Source: Desulfacinum sp.
Lineage (GTDB): Bacteria; Desulfobacterota; Syntrophobacteria; Syntrophobacterales; DSM-9756
Assembly: GCA_014359885.1 (NCBI GenBank)
Contig: JACIYN010000042.1
Location: 1-64,000, forward strand
DNA: 64,000 bases
Direction of reading: 5' to 3'
In this document: piece after piece, positions 26,573 through 34,324 of the stretch
Position numbering within the stretch: position 1 is the first letter of the stretch
Layout of the letters: the number at the start of each line of letters is the position of its first letter
Notes under the pieces: model-generated
What the model was told of the DNA's origin: nothing
What the model saw: only the letters and a program-made list of their open reading frames with translations
Databases searched by the model: none
Made by a program: the position numbers and the translations under genes

Positions 26573-26722
26573 AACACCGACACCTCCGTGAAGGCCCAAG
26601 GGGCCGGCGGCCGGGAGGGGGGCCGCACATGGGAAACCTCCACCAGCCGTCCCTTGGGAGACCGGGAGGGTTACCAACTCCAGGGTCCGTACTTCGTAAT
26701 GAGCGCGAGCGTTTGCTTTTAG
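26573..26722 (+). pseudogene. Possible 3' remnant of a TonB-dependent receptor
   Basis: An open stretch without a start, ending at TAG (26720-26722), encodes a tail finishing LQGPYFVMSASVCF. Alternating hydrophobic residues and a terminal Phe, with GREGGRTWE further up, are what the last strands of a receptor barrel look like. It begins shortly after REP doublet 2 and ends 10 bp before the ABC-2 ATPase. If correct, a receptor gene was lost here with only its 3' end left. The call rests on about 50 residues. Confidence 0.35.
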
Positions 26723-26732
26723 GCCTGGACCA

Positions 26733-27665
26733 ATGATCGAAATAAGGAATCTACAAAAAACTTACGGGAAAACCCAAGCCCTTTGCGGCATTGACCTGCA
26801 CGTCCCGGCCGGCGAGCTCTTCGCCTACCTGGGCCCCAACGGCGCGGGCAAGACCACCACCATCCGCATTCTCACCGGTCTCACGCGTCTGTCAGACGGC
26901 TCGGCGGCCCTCAACGGCTACGACATCGGGTCGCAAGCCACGGCGGCCAAGCGCCAATGCGGGCTGGTGCCCCAACACGTCAACCTGGACAGCGAACTGA
27001 CCGTGGGTGAAAACCTGGATCTGCATGGTCGGTTGTTCGCAATGCCAGCCGCAATCCGCAGACGGCGCATCGCGGAACTGCTGGCGTATGTGGAACTGAG
27101 CGACCGCGTGCACAGCCTCGTCAAGCAGCTTTCCGGCGGGCTCAAGCGGCGCGTCATGATCGCCCGAGCCCTCCTGCACGGGCCGCGCATTCTCTTCCTG
27201 GACGAACCTACCGTGGGGCTGGACGCCGCCATCCGGCGGCGCATCTGGTCCCTGATCAAACAGATCCAGCAACGGGGTACCACCATCTTTCTCACCACCC
27301 ATTACATCGAGGAGGCCGAGTTCCTGGCCGACCGGGTGGCCTTTCTGGAAAGCGGACGCATCGTGGCGGTGGATTCGCCCGCCGCGCTGATGGCCGGCGT
27401 CGGCCATTGGGCCATTGACTGGGTAAGCGATGCGGGCATGCAGAGCGCCTATTTCCCCAGCCGGGAGGCGGCCCAGGCGGCGGGCGCGGCGCTCCCCAAC
27501 GGCTTTACGCTGCGCCGGGTCAACCTGGAAGATGCCTTCCTCACCCTTACCGGAAAGAAGGTGGTGCCCGACTCCGGCACCCAGGCGGTTCAAGGCCATG
27601 GACCCGGCGTGCACGCGGCGGCGCCCCACAACCCGACGGGCGGCCACTCGAAGAAAGGAAACTGA
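26733..27665 (+). CDS. ABC-2 type transporter ATPase
   Basis: ATPase of an ABC-2 (exporter-type) transporter, 310 residues. Walker A GPNGAGKTT is near residue 35, signature LSGGLKRR near 132, Walker B ILFLDEPTVGLD near 152, and H-loop LTTHYIEEAEFLADR near 188. This is the CcmA/DrrA-type pattern. A C-terminal tail of about 60 residues carries VNLEDAFLTLTGKK, usual in the subfamily. Its stop overlaps the permease start (TGATG). A truncated relative sits in the same position after the second I/D pair (55490). The exported substrate is unknown; a tetrapyrrole or lipid-linked product is possible. Confidence 0.88.
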   Translation: MIEIRNLQKTYGKTQALCGIDLHVPAGELFAYLGPNGAGKTTTIRILTGLTRLSDGSAALNGYDIGSQATAAKRQCGLVPQHVNLDSELTVGENLDLHGRLFAMPAAIRRRRIAELLAYVELSDRVHSLVKQLSGGLKRRVMIARALLHGPRILFLDEPTVGLDAAIRRRIWSLIKQIQQRGTTIFLTTHYIEEAEFLADRVAFLESGRIVAVDSPAALMAGVGHWAIDWVSDAGMQSAYFPSREAAQAAGAALPNGFTLRRVNLEDAFLTLTGKKVVPDSGTQAVQGHGPGVHAAAPHNPTGGHSKKGN

Positions 27666-28399
27666 TGCAGGGCTTCCTTGCGGTTTACTTGCGCGAAATG
27701 TTGATCCTTAAGCGCCGGTTCTGGCGTCAGCTGGCCGGCATGGCCGTGTCGCCGCTGCTCTACCTCATCGCCCTGGGCTACGCCATGGGCGGCGCCGCCC
27801 GCTTCCACGGCCGCACCTACCTGGAATTTCTCATTCCCGGACTGATCGCCATGAGCAGCATGACCCAGAGCTTCGGCATCGCCACGGACATCAACGTGGC
27901 GCGCTTTTACTGGTACATCTTCGAGGAGTTCCAGGCCGCGCCCATCCGCAACGCCGCCTATGTGGCCGGCGAGGTGCTGGCCGGCATGACCCGGGCCTTG
28001 CTGGGGATCGGGGTCATCCTGGTACTGAGCCTGCTGTTCGGCGTGCGCCTGCACTACGGCCCCTGGCTCTGGCTGGCGATCCTGCTCAACAGCTTCGCCT
28101 TCGCCGCCCTGGCCGTGGCCTTGGCCATGTTGGTCAAATCCCACGCCGATCAGAGCCTTCTGACCAACTTCGTCATCACGCCCATGGCTTTTCTGGGCGG
28201 CACCTTTTTCCCGGTGGAGCGGCTGCCGCCATGGGCGCAGAAGCTGCTGTCGGTGCTGCCCCTGACCCACGCCTCCGCGGCCATCCGAGGCGCGGCCTTT
28301 GGAGAAACGCCCGGGGCCTACCACTACATGGTTCTGGCGGTCGTAGGCGCGGCCTTTTTCGTGTTGGCGTTGGCAACGGTGAACCAAGCACGGGATTGA
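27665..28399 (+). CDS. ABC-2 type transporter permease
   Basis: Membrane partner of the ABC-2 ATPase, 244 residues with six hydrophobic segments. The N-terminus (VYLREMLILKRRFWRQLAGM) and the block TYLEFLIPGLIAMSSMTQSF are typical of ABC-2 permeases, as is the segment MAFLGGTFFPVERLPPWAQKLLSVLPLTHA near residue 177. It overlaps the ATPase gene by 1 bp. The 73 bp between its end and cbiZ hold no feature I can name. Confidence 0.88.
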   Translation: MQGFLAVYLREMLILKRRFWRQLAGMAVSPLLYLIALGYAMGGAARFHGRTYLEFLIPGLIAMSSMTQSFGIATDINVARFYWYIFEEFQAAPIRNAAYVAGEVLAGMTRALLGIGVILVLSLLFGVRLHYGPWLWLAILLNSFAFAALAVALAMLVKSHADQSLLTNFVITPMAFLGGTFFPVERLPPWAQKLLSVLPLTHASAAIRGAAFGETPGAYHYMVLAVVGAAFFVLALATVNQARD

Positions 28400-28472
28400 A
28401 GGGCTGGGACCGGTAATCCATGCGGGGTGGCCGCCGATCAGTGGACGGTTATTGGAAGATGGTGGGGAAAAG

Positions 28473-29636
28473 ATGTTGATCGAGACCTTCTATGGGGGCG
28501 TTGAAATTCACAGGAAGGAAAGAATCATCTACGCCAAGTTTCTCCGGCCGCACCAGGTGCTGTCCACCTGCCGGGCCGCCGGAGGTTTGCGCGACGACCT
28601 GAAATTCGTCTTCAACCACCAAAGCGGTGAACCGGTCGGCCACGGCCACCGGCACGCCGCGGAACTGTGGCGCCATCCGCAAGCTTATCGCAGGCGCGTG
28701 TGCCAATCCCACGGGTTGCCCGCCGAAGACTGCGCCGTCATGGGCACGGCCGCCAACATGCGCAACGCCGCCCTTGTTCGGGAAGCCTTCCGGGACCTGG
28801 AGGTGGTGGCGGTGTGCACCGCCGGGGTGGAAGCCAATGCGGGACGGGCCGGGGATCCGGCCGCCTATTTCGAAACCGCGCAAGGCTTTGAAAAGCTGCC
28901 TCCGGCAAAAGAACCACCCGGACCGGGCACCATCAACACCATGATTTTCATAAACAAGCCCTTAATCCCCGGTGCCATGGTGCGGGTGGTCATGACCGCC
29001 ACCGAGGCCAAGACCGCGGCCCTGCAGGAACTGGCCGTCAACTCCCGCTATTCCGACGGATCGGCCACCGGAACGGGTACAGACCAGATCATCGTGGCCT
29101 CCATGCAAACCCATGCCCCGCCGCTGACCAGCGCCGGCAAACACGCCAAACTGGGGGAACTGATCGGACGAGCGGTGCTGGCGGCGGTCAAACAGGCCCT
29201 GGCCCAACAGAACCGGCTGACCCCGGTGGGACAGCGGTCGGTAAAAATCCACCTGGAGCGGTTCGGCATTGACCGGAAGGGGATTCGGGAAGCCGTCTGC
29301 CGGTACCTGGACGCGGATCGGGCGGCGCTGTTGCGAGCCAACTTCGCCGGCATGGAACGGGACCCGGTGATCGTGGCGGCGGTGGCGGCCATGGTGCACC
29401 TGAAGGACAAGTTCGCCTGGGGGATTCTGCCCGCCTCCTGCTGGAGCGAAGTCATGGGGGCCTACGCAGCCCAGGTGGCCTGCGCCGTCAGCGGAGATTA
29501 CTCCGGGATGGCCGACTACCGGGAACACCTGGCTCCGCCCATGACGGAAACGGACAATCCGGCGTTCGTCACGCTGGTCTGCCGGGCCCTGGCTCTGGGC
29601 TTTCAACACAAATGGCCGGGTACGCCGGGGGAGTGA
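28473..29636 (+). CDS. cbiZ: Adenosylcobinamide amidohydrolase (CbiZ)
   Basis: Removes the aminopropanol side chain from adenosylcobinamide or pseudocobalamin so the corrin ring can be rebuilt into the cell's own cobamide. It has 387 residues. The CbiZ hallmark VVAVCTAGVEANAGRAGDPA is near residue 109, and a second family block with YSDGSATGTGTDQIIVAS is near 198. The region beyond about residue 215 (THAPPLTSAGKHAKLGELIG and after) is also CbiZ-like. The ATG at 28473 has GGTGGGGAAAAG directly before it; an in-frame ATG 21 bp upstream is less well placed. It stands alone after the ABC-2 genes and before the third riboswitch. It is a salvage enzyme, so the island imports foreign corrinoids. Confidence 0.9.
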   Translation: MLIETFYGGVEIHRKERIIYAKFLRPHQVLSTCRAAGGLRDDLKFVFNHQSGEPVGHGHRHAAELWRHPQAYRRRVCQSHGLPAEDCAVMGTAANMRNAALVREAFRDLEVVAVCTAGVEANAGRAGDPAAYFETAQGFEKLPPAKEPPGPGTINTMIFINKPLIPGAMVRVVMTATEAKTAALQELAVNSRYSDGSATGTGTDQIIVASMQTHAPPLTSAGKHAKLGELIGRAVLAAVKQALAQQNRLTPVGQRSVKIHLERFGIDRKGIREAVCRYLDADRAALLRANFAGMERDPVIVAAVAAMVHLKDKFAWGILPASCWSEVMGAYAAQVACAVSGDYSGMADYREHLAPPMTETDNPAFVTLVCRALALGFQHKWPGTPGE

Positions 29637-29721
29637 AAAGCGCCGATCCCAGGGAGGTCGGGAGGAAAAGAAAGGAGGTGGTGCCCAAACCCTTTGTACC
29701 AATGGCGTTTGTGCAGCCGGC

Positions 29722-29935
29722 CGTCCGAGGCCCTTGGGCAACGGACGCCAAGAGGGAATCCCGTGAAAATCGGGAGCGGTCCCGCCGCTGTGACACCGCC
29801 CCGCCCTTTGGCACGGACGGGGAACTCGATGGGCGACACCAGAGCCACTGCCGCGCCGCGCGCGGTGGGAAGGCCGCCCGTCGGGCGGTGAAGCCAGAAG
29901 ACCTGCCGGCTGCGCTTAAAGTGTGGAAGACTGAC
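29722..29935 (+). promoter_or_regulatory. Cobalamin riboswitch (plus strand, for receptors 4 and 5)
   Basis: Aptamer blocks in order: AAGAGGGAATCCCGTGAAAA, CCCGCCGCTGTGACA, GAGCCACTGCC, GTGGGAAGGC and the B12 box AAGCCAGAAGACCTGCCGG (29891-29909). The peripheral stem between GCTGTGAC and GCCACTG is longer than in the other two copies. It lies upstream of receptor 4 and probably controls the run of genes to 42173. No good promoter could be picked in 29637-29721. Confidence 0.93.
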
Positions 29936-30012
29936 GAGGATTCGGTCGCACTTTGATGAAAGCTCCGGGCCCCCGGCTCGTGGAAATCCTTTCCTCCAAA
30001 GCGCAGACCCCC

Positions 30013-30040
30013 GAAAAGCTCCGTCAGGGGCTTTTCTCCT
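30013..30040 (+). terminator. Terminator after the third riboswitch
   Basis: The stem AAAAGCTCC/GGGGCTTTT (30014-30035) with a GTCA loop is followed by CTCCTTCC. The T-run is partly inside the stem. It is the likely expression platform, 52 bp before receptor 4. Confidence 0.6.
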
Positions 30041-30091
30041 TCCTCGTCCGACTCAACCCACCCACCCGCGTTTCACTCGAGGAGGACGGGA

Positions 30092-32131
30092 ATGCAAACG
30101 AGGACGGGTAAACTTTTCTTGGGACTGCTGCTCTTCGCGACTTGCATGCACTTTGCCGCCCTACCGGCCCAGACCGAAGAGGTCCCGGCGCGCACCGTGG
30201 AAGAAATGGTGGTCACCGCCACGCGCACCACGGAGCGCCCCATGGATGTGCCGGTGTCCACCGAAGTGATCACCCGCGAAAAGATCGAAATGTCCGGCGC
30301 CACCCATGTGGGGGATCTGATCGGCAAATACATCACCGGCCATTACCACAAGTACAGCGGGTTGCTCAGCCCGGTGGGGCTGCGCGGTTTCCGAACCGAA
30401 GCCCACGGGGACGACGTCAAGGGCTATGTGCTCATCCTGGTGGACGGGCACCGCATCGGCACGGGCAACGCCGCCAAGCTCAACGTGGACCGCATCGAAC
30501 GCGTCGAGATCACCAAGGGCCCCGCCTCGGCGCTCTACGGATCGGCGGCCATGGGCGGCGTGATCAACCTGATCACCCGCAAGGGAGACGGCCGACCATC
30601 AGTGACTTTCAGCGCCGATTACGGCAGCTTCGACTACTACAAAGGCCTGGTTTCGGGCGGCGGGCAAATCACCGATCGGCTCCGCCTTCATGCCACGGCT
30701 TCCCATGAAGATATCGACGATTATGAGGATCCCGAATTCGGCACGGTTTACAACAGCAGCGAAACCAAGAAGAACTTCGGGGGCAACCTGACCTACGCCT
30801 TCACACCCAATCACGAGCTGCGCCTGGGCGGCAACTATGCCGACCTGACAGGGGCCTATCCCCAGTGGGAAAATTACCTCACCTACGGCGCCTACGACGA
30901 AAATGCCCGCATGAATTACGACAAGAGCCACGGGTACGCGGACCTGGAATACAACGGAGACTACTTCGACGGTGCCCTGCATTGGCGGGCTCTGGGCTAT
31001 TACTTGTGGGATCGCAATCACTGGAACTGGGGCTATCCGGATCCCGAGGATTCGCAGACCAAGTACACCGATACCACCTGGGGCACCGATCAGCAGTTCA
31101 CCTGGAACATGCGGCCCTGGAATACTCTGGTGTTCGGATTCAACCTGGAGGAACTGGAAAAGGAATCCGAGGCCGTATCGGGGGGCCGACCCGCCGCGCC
31201 CTACACGCCCAACATGGAATACCAATCCCGGGCCTTCTTTCTGCAGGACGCCCTGGACCTGTGGGACAACCGCATCAACATCGTCGGCGCGGTGCGCTAT
31301 GACCGCTTCGACGTGACCACCCAAAGACCCGAAACCGGTACCTTCATTGCGTTTCAAGAAAAGAGCGAAACCTACGATCACGTCTCTCCCAAGGTGGGAG
31401 TGGGCATCAAATTCTTCGACGAACGGCTGCGCATCCGGGCCAACGTGGGGGAAGGGTTCAAGTCTCCGTCCGCCGACCAGCTTTCGGCCCACTACACCCA
31501 CAGCGGCATCACCTACGTGGGGAACCCGGATCTGGATCCGGAAACCAGCCTGACCTACGATATCGGTTTCGATATCTTCCATTCTTTTCTCACCCTCAGG
31601 GCGGGATACTTCCACACGGATTACAAGGACAAGATCGTGCAGACCTCCACCACCGTCGACGGCCAGCCGGCCGTTACCTGGAAGAACAGCGGCGATGCGG
31701 AGATGGCGGGTTTCGACCTGGGGCTGGAGTGGTGGATCGGACGGACCTTCGATTGGACCTGGGACCTGTCGCTGTGGTCCAACGTCACGTTCAACACCAC
31801 CAAGAAGGACAAAGAGACCCATGAGGATCTGCTCTACGTATCCGATTACGAGGTGAAGAGCGGTCTGGACCTGGTCCATAAAGGCTTCAGCGCCCAATTG
31901 AGCCATGTCCTGGTGGGCCCGCAAAGAATCACCAACTACGACAACTACCCCTACACGGAAGAGGACAAGGCAAGCTTCGATTTCTGGGATCTGACCTTGC
32001 GCTACCGGTTCGCAAAGAACTGGGAGGTGCGCGGCAGCGTCCTGAACCTTTTCAACGACAGGGTGGAATGGGTGCGCGGGTACCTCATGCCGGAACGTAA
32101 CTACCGCCTGGGCGTCTCATACACCTTCTGA
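30092..32131 (+). CDS. TonB-dependent outer-membrane receptor 4, cobalamin-riboswitch controlled
   Basis: Probable corrinoid receptor, 679 residues. It has a signal peptide (FLGLLLFATCMHFAALPAQ), TonB box VEEMVVTATRTTERP, plug with VDRIERVEITKGPASALYGS and AMGGVINLITR, and a barrel with the segment ANVGEGFKSPSADQLSAHY. It ends in a terminal Phe (LGVSYTF). GAGGAGG precedes the ATG. It is the first gene after the third cobalamin riboswitch and is followed 88 bp later by another receptor of similar length but lower GC, so the two are not recent duplicates. Confidence 0.92.
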   Translation: MQTRTGKLFLGLLLFATCMHFAALPAQTEEVPARTVEEMVVTATRTTERPMDVPVSTEVITREKIEMSGATHVGDLIGKYITGHYHKYSGLLSPVGLRGFRTEAHGDDVKGYVLILVDGHRIGTGNAAKLNVDRIERVEITKGPASALYGSAAMGGVINLITRKGDGRPSVTFSADYGSFDYYKGLVSGGGQITDRLRLHATASHEDIDDYEDPEFGTVYNSSETKKNFGGNLTYAFTPNHELRLGGNYADLTGAYPQWENYLTYGAYDENARMNYDKSHGYADLEYNGDYFDGALHWRALGYYLWDRNHWNWGYPDPEDSQTKYTDTTWGTDQQFTWNMRPWNTLVFGFNLEELEKESEAVSGGRPAAPYTPNMEYQSRAFFLQDALDLWDNRINIVGAVRYDRFDVTTQRPETGTFIAFQEKSETYDHVSPKVGVGIKFFDERLRIRANVGEGFKSPSADQLSAHYTHSGITYVGNPDLDPETSLTYDIGFDIFHSFLTLRAGYFHTDYKDKIVQTSTTVDGQPAVTWKNSGDAEMAGFDLGLEWWIGRTFDWTWDLSLWSNVTFNTTKKDKETHEDLLYVSDYEVKSGLDLVHKGFSAQLSHVLVGPQRITNYDNYPYTEEDKASFDFWDLTLRYRFAKNWEVRGSVLNLFNDRVEWVRGYLMPERNYRLGVSYTF

Positions 32132-32219
32132 TGCTTAATTCGATGTCACGGGTAAGTGATCATCCCGCCTAGGCTCCATATGGGCATGAATTGCCATGCA
32201 TTGAATCGGGAGGACTGTG

Positions 32220-34259
32220 ATGCGATCACTCTCACTGAAAAACATCTTCATGTTAGCCGCACTTCTTATCCCATTTTACACAACTCCATGGGCTTTCGGA
32301 GAGGAGAAACCCCAAAACAAACAAACCTTGGAAGAAATTGTGGTCACAGCCACCCGCAGCGAAGAAAACCCATATAAAATTCCAACCAAAATGGAGGTGA
32401 TCCATAAAGAAGACATTGAACTAACCGTCGGGGAAACCATCACTGAACAGCTGAAGAAAAACGCCTCGATCGGCGTTATTGAGTACCCCGGTGCTTTGGC
32501 GGGTATCGGCATCCGGGGATTCAGGCCGGAATTTTCCGGCATTACCAAACACTCTCTGGTCCTTAAGAATGGCCGGCCCGTGGGCGCCACCAACCTAGCG
32601 ACCGTTTTAGCGGATAACATTGAACGCATCGAGGTTCTCAAGGGACCGGCCTCCTCGTTATATGGGGCTGAGGCGATGGGTGGAGTGATCAATATCATAA
32701 CTGAGAAAAATACGGATGAACTGACCGGAAAGGCTCAAGTGGGAATCGGCTCTTTTGAGACGAATTTTCAAAGGGCATCCCTTGGGGGCGGCCTTGGATC
32801 GCGCTTCGATTTTGATATTCACGCGCGGCGATACGACCAGCAGGATGACATCACTATGGGCAACGGGAAGAAGCGATCCAACACCAGCTTTGAGACGCGC
32901 AGCGGTGGACTCCGCCTCGGAGCCGATCTGGGCGACCGGTGGCGGATCGACGTGAATGGAGACCTTTATCAGGGGCGCGACATCGAAACGCCGGGCGATA
33001 TGGCCTACGGTGATGCGAGGCCGCAAAATAAGGACATCGACAACTATGGAACGGATTTCACTATTACCGGTGATCTGGGAAAATGCAATAGAATATCTCT
33101 TACCGGATATTACACTGATGAAAAAGCTGAATATTACAAGCGCTACGACAAAACAGGAATAGTGCCCGCCTATCACAGTTACGACTCGGAAATCACCTGG
33201 TCCGGATTTCAAGTCAAAGACGAGATCTTTTGGCGTCGGCACAGCTTCATCGTTGGCGCGGACTACCAAATTATCGAAAAAGAAAGCCGCAGCTACAGTG
33301 AAGATGGGACACGCAAGGCCCCATCGTCGCCTGACGAAGAACGAAAAAACCGTGCCGCCTATCTGGAAAGCATCTGGAGGCTCATGGAGGAGCGTCTGAC
33401 CATTACAGCTGGCGGGCGCTACGACCATTTCGATGTGGAAACCATCAAAACACCCTACAAGACGGATTTCACACCCAATTCAGAAAGCTTCTCGACCTTG
33501 AGTCTACGCGGGGGGATGAATTACCTGTTCGATCGAGGCATTCGATTGCACGCCACTGTGGGCCAGGCCTTTGTGCCCCCCACGGCTTTCCAACTGGCCG
33601 GTTATTCCGAAACACTGGTCCAAGGTGTCACCATGATTACCGAAGGCAACGCCGACCTGGATCCGGAAACCTCGCTGACCTTCGACGCGGGTGTGGGGTT
33701 GGAGCGGCCCGACTGGGGCTTGTCCGCAGACATCACTTATTTTCACACCGACGTGGAAGATAAAATTGTTGACGTACAAACGGGAAATTACAAGACCTAC
33801 GAGAACGGTCTCGGGGCGCAAATCCAAGGCCTGGAGACGGTGGTCACTTTGGATGCGGGTACACTACTCAGATGGAACCGACCCCTTCAACTATTCGTCA
33901 ACTCAACTCATATTTTCAAGGCCGAAGAAGAACAGTCGGACGGAACCATGACGGACATCCACAATGTTGCTCAATACACCATCAACTGGGGAATTCAATA
34001 TGATGACGGCCGGTTGGCCGGAAAACTACATGTCCGTCACCAAGGCAAGATGAAGGATACCGATTGGGTCACGGCGGGATACCCGGAAATTGAATATCCA
34101 CCTTTCACGGTGGTAGATCTAAGCCTTGGTGTTACTTTCTTCAAACACCATCGCCTTCTTCTTAAGGTCGATAACGTCCTCGATAAAAATTATTATGAAA
34201 AAAGGGGATACCCAAAACCGGGCCGTTCCTTTTTTATTTCATACAATTATAAATTTTAA
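32220..34259 (+). CDS. TonB-dependent outer-membrane receptor 5 (lower GC)
   Basis: Outer-membrane receptor of 679 residues. Signal peptide (IFMLAALLIPFYTTPWAFG), TonB box LEEIVVTATRSEENP, plug with DNIERIEVLKGPASSLYGAE and AMGGVINIITEKN, and a terminal Phe (FFISYNYKF). The ATG at 32220 follows GGGAGGACTGTG; the GTG 3 bp upstream is the alternative. The gene uses clearly more A and T than its neighbours, including AAA, AAT and ATT codons in clusters, and the same bias continues to about 34325. That suggests later acquisition. It lies 65 bp before the second CobN gene, which may use its ligand. Confidence 0.9.
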   Translation: MRSLSLKNIFMLAALLIPFYTTPWAFGEEKPQNKQTLEEIVVTATRSEENPYKIPTKMEVIHKEDIELTVGETITEQLKKNASIGVIEYPGALAGIGIRGFRPEFSGITKHSLVLKNGRPVGATNLATVLADNIERIEVLKGPASSLYGAEAMGGVINIITEKNTDELTGKAQVGIGSFETNFQRASLGGGLGSRFDFDIHARRYDQQDDITMGNGKKRSNTSFETRSGGLRLGADLGDRWRIDVNGDLYQGRDIETPGDMAYGDARPQNKDIDNYGTDFTITGDLGKCNRISLTGYYTDEKAEYYKRYDKTGIVPAYHSYDSEITWSGFQVKDEIFWRRHSFIVGADYQIIEKESRSYSEDGTRKAPSSPDEERKNRAAYLESIWRLMEERLTITAGGRYDHFDVETIKTPYKTDFTPNSESFSTLSLRGGMNYLFDRGIRLHATVGQAFVPPTAFQLAGYSETLVQGVTMITEGNADLDPETSLTFDAGVGLERPDWGLSADITYFHTDVEDKIVDVQTGNYKTYENGLGAQIQGLETVVTLDAGTLLRWNRPLQLFVNSTHIFKAEEEQSDGTMTDIHNVAQYTINWGIQYDDGRLAGKLHVRHQGKMKDTDWVTAGYPEIEYPPFTVVDLSLGVTFFKHHRLLLKVDNVLDKNYYEKRGYPKPGRSFFISYNYKF

Positions 34260-34324
34260 TTCATCTATCTACACTACAAGCACGATACTAATGCTCGGCA
34301 AATTCTACTTTATAAGGGATACTC

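Noticed and set aside
26224..26736. Plus-strand open frame in the gap between the ChlI-like gene and the ABC-2 ATPase
   Set aside because: It starts inside the ChlI gene and crosses the REP doublet; composition is not coding. The different frame ending at 26722 is the better candidate remnant.
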